Positions 35,423-48,341 of a stretch of 64,000 nt of DNA are shown here, piece after piece; the first letter of the stretch is position 1; each line of letters opens with the position of its first letter. The translations under genes and the position numbers were made by a program. The DNA is from Ectobius pallidus (Eukaryota; Arthropoda; Insecta; Blattodea; Ectobiidae), in the NCBI GenBank assembly GCA_964059195.1, contig CAXKWD010000004.1:125088043-125152042 (forward strand). Reading direction: 5' to 3'. The notes beneath the pieces are model-generated. The model worked only from the letters and a program-made list of their open reading frames with translations, had not been told where the DNA came from and ran no database searches.

Positions 35423-35500
35423 TGACTGAGTTGGCCAAATGGTAACAACGTCTTGGACTCGTATTCTGGAGGTCCCCGGATCAAATCCCGTAGCCGGCAG
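35423..35500 (+). repeat. tRNA-like SINE head
   Basis: An A-box-like TTGGCCAAATGG (35431-35442) and a B-box-like GGATCAAATCC (35478-35488) at 47 bases spacing, in a tRNA-shaped segment ending CCCGTAGCCGGCAG. It lies just downstream of the dimeric repeat and just before a TTTG-rich run (35510-35545). The three may together be one composite SINE. Confidence 0.6.
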
Positions 35501-35504
35501 ATTT

Positions 35505-36025
35505 GACATGTTTTTTGTTTGTTTGTTTGTTTATTTGTTTTTTTTTTAAATGTTCTTTTTTCTTTTATGTGAGTGCGCGATTGTCAAGGTATCACAAATC
35601 TGTAGTTCTGCTGACGCTGGTCGATTTTAATCTGATTAGAAAAACTTATTTTCTGCATATCATAATTGCAGTTATAATTGATTCAACAAAAATATACAGG
35701 CACTTTGTTATATCAGTTTACCTGATTTTATCGATGTATAAATTCAACTCTGAAAGGGTAAAACTATGTTTGTATTCACTCTTATTGTCATTTTCAATTT
35801 CATGTTTATTTCATTATGTTTCCATTCTTTCGTCCTTCCACTTTAATTTTCTTCATGCACTTCTGTATCTGTACAGTCTTCATTTCTCTATTTTCCTTCC
35901 TACTTATTAAATCCTTCTTTCATGATTTTTATGTATTTTCGTTCTTTTTTATTTTACTATCCTTTTATGTTCAGTGTCTTATTATTTTATTTATTTACTT
36001 ATTTGTTTATTAATTTATTTATAAC
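35505..36025. repeat. T-rich low-complexity tract
   Basis: Begins with (GTTT)n at about 35515-35540 and continues as pyrimidine-rich DNA to about 36020. The Phe/Leu/Ser-rich frames 35503-35910 and 35816-36013 are read from this tract and show no family, so I do not call genes. Confidence 0.7.
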
Positions 36026-37392
36026 ATTTATAGGCTTTGAAAATCTAATCTTGAATTACTGGATCCATTTGAACTAAATGGAAGTTCTAATAAATGCAAA
36101 GTTACTTATAAGTACAATACATGTAAGCCGGTGCTAAATACTGAAACTGACGTATATAGTATAGTCTCCGTAGGAACGTCTTTCACTTTATTGTGTTATC
36201 TTAAGAACCCGGCGCTAGAGTAAGAATATTAAATAAATCATTGGAGACAGTAAGTTGGAGACGTATGCGGCAGCTAATCGTATAAGACGTTTGTTACGAT
36301 CTCAGGGATGTTAGTTATTTGTATTCCCTGCATCTTGCGAGAGACGAAGAGACAGTATCACATTGTTGACAACGCAGGGTTAAGGGACCTCATCCCTCTC
36401 TAACTCGGTTGAAACAAAACACTTGAGTAACAGCAGTCGTATGCCTACAGCTTATGTTACATCTCTCAAAACTTCAATGTGAAACAGAGTTGTCGCTGAG
36501 CCATCGTCTTCAGCTCGAATTCCTTTAAAACCACCCCCGTGTCATCTTATTAAAGACATTAGTTGTAATTATTATTCTAAGTCTTAGCTTGTAAGCCACT
36601 CCTAATCCTCACAAGTTCCATATAAGGCACGTTTATGCAATCTGATACTTGGCAGAAACGAGAGCTTCTCAGAAGTATGATTTGAATCATACACGGTGTA
36701 ACAGAAGACTGATATATGTGAACTTAGATAATGTAGCCTATAATCCTAGCTAAGTAAACACATTCACGAAAGAAATGAGTCACCTCCCTGGCCTTGTTAA
36801 CACCATGTTGTAACTTATCTGACGGACTACTACAAACACGAACGAGGGTAAGTTTCTTGATGGACATGGGCTATAATCCTAAATCTTATGGACAGACCGT
36901 TGTATTTTTACAGCATTCTACTTCAATTCTACTACAATTTAATTAATCTTACATATCCTTATTGAGACCAGTGATTAATAAGCCGTGCTCAGAATGAAAT
37001 ATGGTCAGGTTGTTCGAATTAACAGAACATACAAATCTTTCCTTTAGAACGAAAGTAAAGGCTTGTGTCCTATTTTCAAATAGGCCTAGTTAATGAAAAG
37101 AAACACCTTCAGCCTATAACAGAAGTTCTCGGTAAATGTATCATTCTTATAGTCGTACCCTAAGTAAGATGGTCTAATCCTAATCAGAGCATGAAAGCTA
37201 GGAAGGAATTTCTTTTGCGAGGAAATGAGCTATTCTTCTGTCGAATATAAAATAAATAAATCTACAGTATGTTAGAAATATATCGTGAAGGAATGCAAAC
37301 ATGATTTTGATCTTCGCAACTATACTTGTCCTATTATGAGAGTGAATGAAAAGCCATCAAGTCTATGATAAACATCATGAGGCCACTAAATT
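36026..37392. other. Noncoding DNA
   Basis: Less AT-rich stretches at 36240-36450 and 36540-36640, with no open frame of note and no recognised repeat. A GTAAG-type motif after GAGG at about 36846 is not by itself evidence of an exon. Confidence 0.45.
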
Positions 37393-37450
37393 ACACTCCG
37401 TGGCGCTACATCCCTGAAGGGAAGGCCTACCACCCGACCGCTGCGTCATC
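37393..37450. repeat. Short fragment of a dispersed insect repeat
   Basis: ACTCCGTGGCGCTACATCCC...GAAGGGAAGGCCTACCACCC...GACCGCTGCGTC resembles a repeat phrase (TGGCGCTACAGCCC..GAAGGG..CCGACCGCTGC) I remember from many insect genomes. Identification is from memory and the family is not known to me. A partly similar phrase GAAGGGTGGCCTACTCTACATCCCTCC lies at about 37856-37882. Confidence 0.4.
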
Positions 37451-37454
37451 TTAT

Positions 37455-40400
37455 AGAATAAAGTAAAACCTGAGGCCTAGGCCTAGTTATTTCCGCTTTT
37501 ATTCTTTGAAACACGATTCTTTTTGTAAATTTTCAAAAGTAGGCCAAGTTTTATGTTGCTCCTATACGAATTAATGAACTAATATATATTTTTTCTGCGA
37601 TAATTAGCCTGTATTTGATAGATATCCATTGGTCATAAAGTGGAATAAATGTCCATTGGACACAAAATGGAATAAATTTATGTTTTCAAGTATATATGCC
37701 TACGGTAATAGGCTAAATTGTTGGTCATCAAATTCTTGATATTCTTTATTAGCAGAATTACGACAGACGATTTCGCTAATTTGTACTATATTTCTAAGAT
37801 TATAAATATGTAGACTTCACTATATGTAAAATAACCATGAATCTGTGTTTGATTGAAGGGTGGCCTACTCTACATCCCTCCAGGATGGCCTAGACATGTG
37901 AGCTTAGCATATGATATAGAAGTCCTATTACTGGCTTTCTATTTATTCCTTTTATGCGATGAGAAGGCCTAGTAGGTGGTGTGCGATTATTCTTTTCCTA
38001 TGTTGACCGATCCTTTTAAACCGCCTTGTGAACCAGTGAATCGTACGTTATCCGATTATCTCTCTCACCTGTTCCTATCCTCTGCGCTGCTCCTTCGTGA
38101 ATACCTGCCTGTCAGACTCTAAAATATGTTACACTCACATACAACATCAGCGAGTGTAATGCATGATTAAAATAAAATATATATTTTTATATTATTGTCC
38201 AATTACACGTAACTGTTAATCTATTTCATATTATCACATCATATAACTTTTATTTACCCTTTACAAAATCCTTAATTATTAATCGGTGCAACAATCACTG
38301 ACAAATGGTATAGTGTTGTTCTTAGACAACGAATTCAGTAGTTATTATTATTCTGTGTAACTTGTCCAGCCAGAACAATCTTCTTTCCTGTTATCTCTAG
38401 ATCACTCTTTTTGTATTGCATGCCTTACATGCTCGTAGAAGCCATTTAGTAGCTTGCATTATCAGAAACAATGCCGTGGCTGGTCAACTCTACTTACTTG
38501 CTGTTGTAGTTTATACCCCAATCTGCCTTACTTGCTAGCTCTTTTATGCCAGTGGAAACAAATTGAAATTTTGTTTATTTGCAGAGAGGCTTTTGTTTTT
38601 CGAGTTTGTAGTTTAGAATGTGGTTCAGTATTGTAATGTATGTCTTCGAGAATGCAGACTTATTTTCAATTAGATAATGAAAACAGAACGTACAATAATA
38701 AATTAGTGTTGCTTTGTAATTTAAGTTAAATCGACGTAGATTATGATATTATGTTATATTACGTAACGTCCCTTGAATCATTTGTGGGGTCGCGTTAAGA
38801 TTTTGTTTTTCTCGAGCTATTTTCTTTGCCTTCATTTAGTTTATTTTAGATCAAATTCAGCTAATAGTAGTTTTACATTTTTCCATTGAATTTGTAATAT
38901 TATTCTGCTTCTTGTATTTTCTGTAATATTTTACTCTCAACTTTTATTAGACACATAAGGCAAGATTAAGAAATTATGCAAAAATCTATTATGGGTTAGG
39001 TATAAATAACCTTCAGTTTAGTTAATTTTTAATTGCTAATCCATATAAATTTTTCGGATGCTTGTACACAAGTGTTCCCAAGTTTTCAATACCGGTATAT
39101 GTATTAAAACAACAAAATAGTTGTTATTATATTTATTTACATTGAAATATTGTCATGTAAGCTATCAAATAAATTTTAAATAAGATAACCTAACTAGAAT
39201 TTTTTAAATGTTCATTTTATAACCTACCCATTTTTGTGCATGCATTGGTGGTAGACCAACAATCTCTTATAATTAGCCATGAGAGTTGTAATTGCATGTT
39301 ACCCTAACAAACGTTTGTTAAAATGTATATTTGAAATACCGTTTAACAATACAACTAAACCCATTGAAGTTAACATTGCATAGTCAGAAAAATATAAAAA
39401 ATACAGATAACCTGAAAGTTAAAAATCAGATAAACAAGTATTCCTAAACAGTACAAAAAATTCTCAAGTTGAAGTTTTTTAAGATTGGTTTTAAAATGTA
39501 TTACATCATCCATTGGTTCAGCGATCGCTTTCTCTTGTATTGTAACTATGGACTTCATTCACAGTTACCTTCAAATGACAAATGAAATCATATAAAGCAC
39601 CGTGGGTATATTGTAACAAGAAGAAGAATGTAACGTGAAAATCATCCTATAGCTTACAAGATGCATTACACAACATGCATTGCTATGGTCTAGACTTGAG
39701 TATGTGCTGTCGATCACTTTGACTAATTTCAATTAGGGTGTAGCTTACTGTAAGTGCGTCTTGAATTTTGCATTAGACTTGTAGTGCATGTGCATTGTGT
39801 CTATTTGCTTATCATACTCGGCGTGTTTCTGCGAAGCTATGGAGATATCAGTCAACCTAAAACAAAATTGTCCTTATTAGCGTATGCTAAAATAATCTTA
39901 ACGTAGGCCTATATCAACTTTCTTAAATATCTTACGAATTTCTAAATTTAATTTTGATAGTTTGTTTCATTTTCTAACTGAATTTAATGCTGTAAGAAAT
40001 TCTGAATGGGAAAAGAGCCTACTACATTCATGTTTTAATTTGATGAATATCTAGAAATGTCGACGTCTAAGAGCTCTGAGGATCAAAAGATATTGGTGTA
40101 AGAAGTAGTTTTTACATTTTCTCCTCCGTTTTATACTTATTAAACCTTTCTGAAATTAAAAATAAATACATTCGTAATTTTTCACATGAACTTACGAAGA
40201 TCATGCAGGCAAAATAATTTTCTTGCAGGAAATTACGTTAAGTTTCACTACGAAAGTTAAGGTATACTGAATTTCTTGCTAGAAGTGGAATGGAAGATTT
40301 TGTAGTTTATTTTCTTATAAAGCAAGATTTTTTACAGTAGCCTACCTTTATTGCCTCAAGGAAAAAAACATATTGATGCACAAAGAGTGATTATATAAAT

Positions 40401-41318
40401 AGTATATGTGAATGGAAGTGGTTAAAGTGGTTCTTTATAAAAGCCACAATGTTATAAAAAAGGGAAGTCAATGAATATAACTAAATACGAAGGATATGTC
40501 TATAATTGAATGGCAATTTATTGATTTATTTGTTTTAAATTTTAAATTAAGCTAATTGTACAGGTTGCTAGCCTATAGGCACAGCTCAGAAATTCATCTA
40601 ATGCAGCCTCATTCGTGTTATAAATTGGAAGAAAATTACATTCTTGAACGGTATTTGGTCTCTATGCACACTTTTATTTCAATGACATCAACAGTAACCT
40701 TTAAAGTCATTCATAAGAAAATGAATGCATTTCAAATTCAAGGAAGTTTTCTCTCAACGCCACTGCACCCTGTTTAGGGCATTTTGTCTTGTCGGCAGTG
40801 TAGCCCAATTTTTCCAGCTGGGACAACTATTAATCAGGACTACAATATCCCGATTTTAGAGAGAGTGATAGGCTATATGTGTGTAGCAGCGAAGAAGTAG
40901 GGTTCTTCCTACATCCTTACTAACTAGTCAGACGATCTCGGCCAGGGGAACTTATCTATGAAAAATAAAATTCCTCTTGGCCCTGTCCCTCCTTAGAATA
41001 TAGCCACTGTGATATAGCTGCAACCTACTATGAGTTCAGTGCACCATGACATGCAACGAGCATTTTACGAATGATCGAGGAGTGGTGGCTAGGTTGCGTC
41101 TAGAGAAGAAATACGCTCTTATTACGCGATCATGAAGTGAAATCACCAGTAGGCTCCAAGTTTGGAATGGATAAGAAAATTTCTGTGAAATAGCTGGTTT
41201 CCACAGAAGATAATTTTAACACGAGGATAAAAGTCCTCACATTTTACATTATGTCAATATACTATTAGTCTTACATCTCTGCTTTTATGTAAGTTTTTAT
41301 TTATTTATTTTATTTATT
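37455..41318. other. AT-rich noncoding DNA
   Basis: A slightly GC-richer stretch at 37980-38130 contains CACCTG E-boxes. Frames at 38454-38636, 39370-39558 (minus) and 40556-40777 show no family. Nothing else is supported. Confidence 0.45.
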
Positions 41319-41359
41319 GAGGTGACGAATTTATACGTCAGTAACAGTGGAGAGGTTAA
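41319..41359 (-). repeat. Possible piggyBac-type terminal sequence (opposite orientation)
   Basis: On the minus strand it reads TTAACCTCTCCACTGTTACT then GACGTATAAATTCGTCACC, closely parallel to 34736-34774: TTAACC, then ACTG, then xTACTGACGTATAAATxCGTC. The pair could be two ends of one 6.6-kb element or two solo ends. I see no transposase in between, so solo ends or chance similarity are as likely. Confidence 0.4.
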
Positions 41360-43259
41360 AGACTTCTGGGACTTTCTAACAGTATTCCGAACTTGGAACC
41401 GTATTCGATTCAATTTAGTAAATAAATTTAAAAAAAAGCTTTGCTCGCCTCAATAAAATATACTTTCATAACTAAAAACTTCAATTTTATGGTTTAAATT
41501 TAAGCTGTTCAATTTATTTGAAATGCGTCAGTTTAACCTAACTTAAAGCCTTCAGAACCACTGTGGGTTTTCCTGTGCTTCACGCAATAGAAGTTGTCAG
41601 ATGTGAAAATAGTGGTCACCCATCCAATAGCTGCTTAATCCGTGTTATGCTTGGATGTGGTATAACAATTTAATGAGATAACGAAATATATGTTTTTATC
41701 AGGGTTGTTGTTAGGTTCGCGTGTTCCTTGGGCACGTGCTGGCGGTACTGAGCAGTGCTAATATTTCCGACTTGAATTTCCTGCAATCATGTGCAGCAAA
41801 CTACAAAGTTCCTTATTAGAAATGCTCTTGAACAGGGGTTGTAAGTAACGACCAGGCTGCTGTGATAGCGTGACCGATAACTGTCCGGAAAAGGAAGTGG
41901 TCGCACACACCACTAAGATACAAGTCACTTTACATTTTCATCAATCTGTTGTTCTTTTTTTTTTCCTTCAGTGAATAAACGTGTTCTTTCCTAAAATCAG
42001 TTTGGAAGTATATATTTCCTAATAAAATTACACATAATTCCATATAAGAAATTATTTATACAACTCTAGTGCTTTTGTCTTTTTAAAATTGTACAGGCCT
42101 AATGAAAGGAACTTTCTTTCGGGCTCTTTATATTAAATTTCCATTTGTGTGGATACGATTTTTTCAAGGAAGAACGTGCCTGGAACTACGGTGTTCAGGA
42201 TTACCTTAACACGTGGAGAATTATGTTTTTTAATAGGCTAAACTTATTCAATTGCTGAACATAATTATTAGATGTTCAAATCCCCAGGTCATTATATTTC
42301 ATAACGGAATTATTATGAAAAGCATTTAGAAATATTTGTACAAATAAGTTTTCTTATTCAAGTGTACATTCTTTACTCTTTACAGTAGTCCATTTGTAAA
42401 TAATCTAGTAAGCATGCTGAAAAATAAGAATAATGTTCCAATTATTTTCACAAGAGAAGGAGACCATCTGCTTCAAATAGTTTGGCACTGACGCAGCAAT
42501 GAACACAGTACTGTGCTTCACGAATACATTTCAAGTAATTGCATACTGCCTTAATTTGGATTATGCTTCTGAGCATTTCTGAATTGGCAAATTAACAACT
42601 TACTGGTGCTTGTATGTTTTTTATTGTCCTTTGTATCATTTACATATTAGCTTAATTCACTTTCTCAGGATAATAAAAGAAACTCATTAGTAGACTCTTA
42701 CTTTTATTTTTTTATTTTTTTGGTATTATAATTCCCATGATATTTATTTTTAGACCTATATGATATTAGCTTATTCTTCGGGTTCAAGAAGATTTAGTGA
42801 TATTGTTACATTTCCTCAAAATGACCCACTGGTCTCATTAACAATTTGATTTGAAAACATGATGACTACAATATGATCAAGTAGAAATGGGGGAAAATCT
42901 AACGTTATATTTGTTGTGACGATTGTTATAATTATCCTACAATTTCGACAAATAGGCCTATGTGGTAGGAGGAAATTTGTTGTTTCTGCATCAAAGCACC
43001 ATTAAAATCTGCGTGAGAGGAGGCGGTTACTGCCTGTGAAGGCATTGTTATCTACTCTATTCAAATTATTTGTTGTAATTTGTATGATACAAGCATTATT
43101 ATTATTATATATGAACATAAATTATAATATTTTAAATTACTTAATATTATGTTAAACATTCTTTGTTTCCTGAGAGTTGAGATTATTTTAAATAATTGAA
43201 CAATAAGTTATTTCGGTGCAACTCTCTCAATAGAGCAGCCTCACTTCATTTGGAAAATT
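41360..43259. other. AT-rich noncoding DNA
   Basis: Less AT-rich around 41550-41920, otherwise AT-rich. No gene, repeat boundary or strong motif recognised. Confidence 0.45.
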
Positions 43260-43464
43260 CCCGATGAGGTCGTTGAGATTTTTCAATTGGCCTAATCCTT
43301 CTGGTGGCGCTATGACCCTGGAGTCAACTCAGCCTCTAACAGAAATGAGTACCAGGAGCAATCCTGGGGGTAAAGGTGGCCTTACCACCTTCACGTGCCG
43401 AATGTCCAAAATCTGGGAGCCTCAACCTCCTGGAACTCTCTGGGCCTTCATGGCTTGTATAGGG
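43260..43464 (+). mobile_element. 5'-truncated SINE copy (22637-type)
   Basis: Nearly collinear with 22698-22900: CCCGATGAGGTCG, TTTTCAATTGGCCTAATCCTTCTGGTGG, GCCTCTAACAGAAATGAGTACC and GGCTTGTATAGGGA. The tRNA-like head with its A and B boxes is missing. A short insert GCCTTACCACCTTCACGTGCCGAATGTCC replaces the corresponding part of the other copy. The frame 43264-43485 is read from it and is not a gene. Confidence 0.85.
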
Positions 43465-43512
43465 ATCACCTTACATAATACATAAACTAGATATAGGCCT
43501 ACAGAGCAAAAG

Positions 43513-43516
<4 letters not shown>

Positions 43517-43573
<57 letters not shown>
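43517..43573. repeat. Compound (AT)n-(AC)n-(AT)n microsatellite
   Basis: TATATATA, then ACACACACAC, then ATATATAT, then CACATAC. An AC run flanked by AT runs on both sides. Confidence 0.92.
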
Positions 43574-43579
<6 letters not shown>

Positions 43580-44245
43580 CGTACATACATTGTAGTCCTT
43601 ATGTTTTGCTTGAATACGATCAATGCACTTCTTTATTTATTAACTTATTCATGGTTCTTATTTATTCATTCACTTATTCCGACATAACTAGGCCATTTTG
43701 TACTTTTCCTCCTCTAATATTCAAATAATTGCTGCCAGGTGTATAGATTAATGTAAAAATAATACAAGGAGTATCAAACGCTATCACGTTTCTGGTGGAT
43801 ATTCTTTTTCTAATTTTGAAATAAGATGAAACAGTCTTATGAATGTTACAAGTATTGGTTAGTAGTCTGTCGACGGCAAGAATAAACAATCTGAATAGAC
43901 TACTAGGTTATTAATTACCTAGGGTATAAAAGTATCACATAACCTATTTTCCAATTTTTTGTAAAATACCTCGTAAATATGTTGAGAGAATACTTTAATT
44001 TCCAGATGACTTATCTTTCTTATTTTAAAACTGCTGCAACTAGTTGCTAGAAATTATTTAAAAACTTTATAAAATCAGTCTATAACCGATATTTGATGGA
44101 AAATCTAATACACTAAATCAAATTTAATTGTTTTTTTATTTGATTATCTGATTCCATTAGATACCTGCCAAAAGGCATAGAATACTAGGCCTATGTAATA
44201 TTGGCGCGACATTTTAGCATATTTTATATTATAATGAATTTTAAG
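43574..44245. other. AT-rich noncoding DNA
   Basis: The minus-strand frame 43674-43889 has no recognised domain. No repeat ends. Confidence 0.45.
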
Positions 44246-44672
44246 TCCACCGCTGTGGCTCAGGGGATGCGTCCAATCCTCTCACGCAGCGGGCCCGGGT
44301 TTGATTCCTGGTCGGGACAAGTTACCTAGGTGAGGTTTTTTCCGGGGTTTTCCCTCACCTATGAGACAAATGTGAGGTAACTTTAGGCCCTTGTGGTCCC
44401 CGGATATCATCTGGCCGTCATTATCATCTTCATCCTCATCCTCGCCTTGTTCTGAGTGAGTGTGTGTGTGAATGGTGTGTCTCGTCCTATGTGTTCGTGT
44501 TGTCTCGGAGGTGGCCCCGGCATTGGGCTGTTCACTCATCCGGGGAGGCCCTCCATGTCCTTGTCTGGTCAAAAAAGTATGTATGTGATCCAAAGGTAAT
44601 CCCTCTCCCGACAGGTCGCGGCCCTGTGAGGCCCGGGCGGCATGGGTCGCTTAAATCCTAAAAGGGAGAGGT
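44246..44672 (+). mobile_element. tRNA-derived SINE (about 425 bp)
   Basis: The head has a pol III A box TGGCTCAGGGG (44255-44265) and B box GGTTTGATTCC (44298-44308). The body includes the conspicuous TTTTTTCCGGGGTTTTCCCTCACC (44336-44359), a GTGTGTGTG run (about 44458-44470) and a GC-rich 3' part ending GGTCGCTTAAATCCTAAAAGGGAGAGGTAAAAC, then an A/G-rich tail (44673-44708). I associate this kind of element with cockroach genomes, from memory. The Thr/His-rich minus frame 44282-44593 and the plus frame 44464-44661 are its by-products. Confidence 0.8.
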
Positions 44673-45204
44673 AAAACTACGAAAAAGAAAGAGAGAAAGA
44701 AAGAGTAAATTTTAAAATGAAAATAAAGGAAACTTTCTAATAACAACAACGGTGAAAGTTCTTTGGAGTATTATGTGACATGGATTCCATATAAGTTATT
44801 AGCTCAGGATGGCCACTGAATACTCGAATGGGTTTGTCACAATTTCGAGTTCATTTCTTTCCTGTTCTGTATTTTTGCGCCATCTTACGAAGAATCTGGA
44901 GACTGTCCCTTCTGCACCGAAGAAGAGACCTGTGACAAAGATGGATTTTAGATGGTATTTTTTCCTTAAAATAAGGAATCGTAGGTTCGTAGATGCCCTA
45001 TATTTCTCTTTCGATATCAGTAGGCTGTGCGAAGAATATTTCGGAACGTATGACAGAGTCTATATTCCTTGCAATTGCTGCTTTCTGCTGATGGCAATGA
45101 TGTCGATTCTTCTGTTACCGTTTATCGTTTCACGTACCATGAACTTCTTGGTATATGTTAAGACCTTTATAATGTTAATAATAATGATAATCATAACAAT
45201 AAAA

Positions 45205-45207
<3 letters not shown>
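44673..45207. other. Noncoding DNA with a 133-codon open frame of unknown standing
   Basis: A plus-strand frame from 44809 to 45210 runs for 133 codons. Its predicted protein has no domain I recognise, and its last third merges into an ATA-rich low-complexity stretch before the TAA run. In AT-rich DNA a frame of this length may occur by chance. I do not call a gene. Confidence 0.45.

Positions 45208-45273
<66 letters not shown>
45208..45273. repeat. (TAA)n microsatellite
   Basis: About 22 uninterrupted TAA triplets. It gives the poly-tyrosine part of the minus-strand frame 45060-45284. Confidence 0.95.
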
Positions 45274-45275
<2 letters not shown>

Positions 45276-48200
45276 GTTTTGCAATAACCTATGCCTATGA
45301 GTACGACTTTGAACTAGAGTATTTTTTCGCTAAAGTAAACTAGTAGAAGGATGAGTAATCGAATTTTTGTTAATGTGTAATGAATTCCTATTAGAACCTC
45401 TCATTCAATTACAGACCCATAGAACTAGAATACACTAGGCCTATTTCTTCTCAAATCAATTTATCTTAATTTTGAGATAAGATCTTATCAGCTGTTATGG
45501 ATCATTCCTATCATTCAAAATGACATACCTGTCGATTCGTAATTAAAACTGCCTTCTAGTATCATGTGATACATCATACATACTTATGAGTAAACATATA
45601 GTTATTTCATTCAGTGACTGAGAAATTCAACTAAGTTACATTCCTGGATATGACACATTCTGATGAGGAAATGATAAAGACAGCTTATTGACTAATTTGT
45701 CAGGGCAGGGCAGTCAAAATGAGTACAAGTATTGTAGCTTATACAAATATTCCCTTTCAAGTTAAGTGACATTGTGGTTTATCCTGCAATGTTGGTTAGC
45801 TTTTGGCTTGCTTTTGTGGCAAAGAAAGAGGAGTGGGGCAGATATGAAGTGAGGAAGGATGGGTTATGTAGGAGGACGCTTCTTTGTGTGCATCCTCCTT
45901 GCTTCTTCACGGCCCATCTCATATTGGAACTATGACTGACTTAATTTCACATTTCGCAACAGTTGAGGAGGAAGGGGTGAGGCGGTCTCTCAACTACCCG
46001 CAATAAAGAGGGAATAATATCAAGGGGACGAACTACAAGAAATGGAAGAAAAGAATAAAAAATCCTCAAGTGTATCATCATTATGATTTGAACATTAAAG
46101 TCAGAGTTCCTGTTTTCTATCACACACAGCGTGGAATACTTGATCTGAGACCAAGGAATTCATTGTAATCGATTATGGCTCTATTGCCGTATACTACAAG
46201 AAAACAAATAGCTAGACAATACTGAAACCTGAAGGTGGAGAAAAAATAAAATGGAATGAGAAAATGACAAAGTTACGAAACCTGAGAAGAGTGGAAGAGA
46301 AACGATAAGTTCTGAACAGATTTCCTTCGTAGGAAGGTGAACTGAATAGGACATAAATCTTGAAAAGAAATTGTCTGCTGCATGATGCCATCGAAGTAAA
46401 GTTCAGAACTCCAGATCTTGGAAAGAGAAGCGAAGGAAAATTGAGAACTCCAATATCTTGGAAAGAGAAGAATCCAACTACTGCACGATTTAAAGGAGAA
46501 AAATATTGACTACTAAAAGAGGAAGCCAAGATTAGGAGGCGATGGAGGGCAAATTTACAGACCAAGTCTAAAGACCTGTCCATGTGGCATGCTGGGCACG
46601 ATGAACATTAAAACTACAGATGTACCTAACATTGAACCCTACATTTATGACACTGTGTTGGGGACAATTTATTTATTGGTTGTTTAACAATCAGAATACG
46701 GCCTTATTTCAGGCTGAGAATTATTTCGAAATCTATAAGTAGGGCCTATTTGCTTCATTTTTTAACCACAAGGAAAGTGTAGGTAACTTTTATCCAGTTG
46801 TTTGAAGTCCATATTGAAAGTTATGAGCTCCGTACTTTCATCTAAGGAGTATAGTTCTTCGAAGACTATTCTCATAAGCATAACACTTGAGAGAAAGAAC
46901 TTTAAAAGAGCAATGATGATAAGGACAATAAAAAAGCAATAATGGTTTCTGATTAGAAGAATCTGATTACCGGTACTATTTTTATTATATAACTTATCCA
47001 TTTTTAAAATACTGTTCGCAGAAAATGTGAACGAATAACGGAAATGGACTAGAAGAAAAGTTGGACTATGTCCGTTCTACCCAGAAACTAATAAATTCTT
47101 GATATTATTTCTTATATGGCACCTTGAAACCACTAATTAATCAATTAATCTGAAAGTCATTGAAATGAAATGAGAATCAGTCCAGATATTCCTGCAAATA
47201 ATTAGATATTAGTTCAAAACATTTGGTGGCTTAGCTACTCTACCTAAGAAAGGAGTTATTTCTTCGCCCTTTACTTAAAGAGTACAGATGTTGAAAAAAT
47301 ACCGAGAAATAGCGATTTCAAATGATAAAACTGACCATAGAAAACCAAGAAGAGGTAATAAATGAAACAGCAAAGAATAATGTGCATTCGCTTCAGATTT
47401 AGCTTCTTCTAACTTGAAAATTGCCTAGGCCTTTCGCCATACATCATAATAGAAGAATGCTGACAGAGATAAGTAGAAACGAAAATGATGGAAGAAGATT
47501 GTATCATTGCATGCTTTATTGAGTTTCGGAAAACAAAAAGATCTAGTCCGTTCAGGGTCCTAATTGAAAATCAAAATTTCCATATGCCTTGCAGAAGAAA
47601 CTTTTATGGTATTGTCTGGGCGTGGTGCGTACTCTGAGAAAATAATACACGATAGGGGCAATGTCATTGAATGTGAATGTAAGAAGTTACTTCTTTCACA
47701 ACAAGGTCAAAAGCCTTACGGAAACAATAGGTGCGGGTTGAGGATATCAGCTGCTTTCAGCTTGCATAACAAACTGAAGTTGTTGCACACCCTAATTTGT
47801 AGTCTTGATAAGCATTTAATGTGGGTATTTAACCATGTGACCCAATAACAAAAAAGTTGAGCTTTTTAGTAAACTCAGTAATGAAGAAGATAGGCTACAT
47901 TTCATAACATCTTTTTCGAACAACAGACATTATCTTCACCTGTAGAAACATAAGAGATTACTTCAGATCCAGACAGCAATGAACGTTTAGGATGATTAGA
48001 TAAAACAACTGATATACTTTGCAAGATGAAATACATCCGTGATATTGACTTGTTGTTAAAACTAGAATGCAGGAAATACCGACTCGTAAAAATACTTAAG
48101 TTATGACCTTATTATGCTATGTAAAAAATAAGATTTTACAGACCTCTTGCAACTTATGAGCCATACTTATACTAATTACAAATATACTAAAAAACTAAGA

Positions 48201-48341
48201 TCATGTAGCCTTTTTATATAATCTACACTAACTTATATACAACTGAGAGTAGGAAGGCCTACATAATAATTACAGTCTATAGGCTAAAACATGCATTAGA
48301 CAAATATAGTCTATTCTTAAACGAAACAATAAACCACATAA
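45274..48341. other. Noncoding DNA
   Basis: A 14-base palindrome GATAAGATCTTATC lies at 45476-45489. An imperfect tandem duplication of about 39 bases occurs at 46405-46470 (AGAACTCCAGATCTTGGAAAGAGAAG then AGAACTCCAATATCTTGGAAAGAGAAG). The 123-codon minus frame 46212-46583 spans it but has no recognisable domain. Confidence 0.45.

Noticed and set aside
35503..36013. Two hydrophobic Phe/Leu-rich frames
   Set aside because: Read from T-rich low-complexity DNA beside a TTTG run.
44809..45210. 133-codon plus-strand frame
   Set aside because: No family recognised, and its end is ATA-rich low complexity running into the TAA array; it remains only a weak possibility.
46212..46583. 123-codon minus-strand frame with repeated phrase
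   Set aside because: The repetition comes from a 39-bp tandem duplication and no domain is seen.
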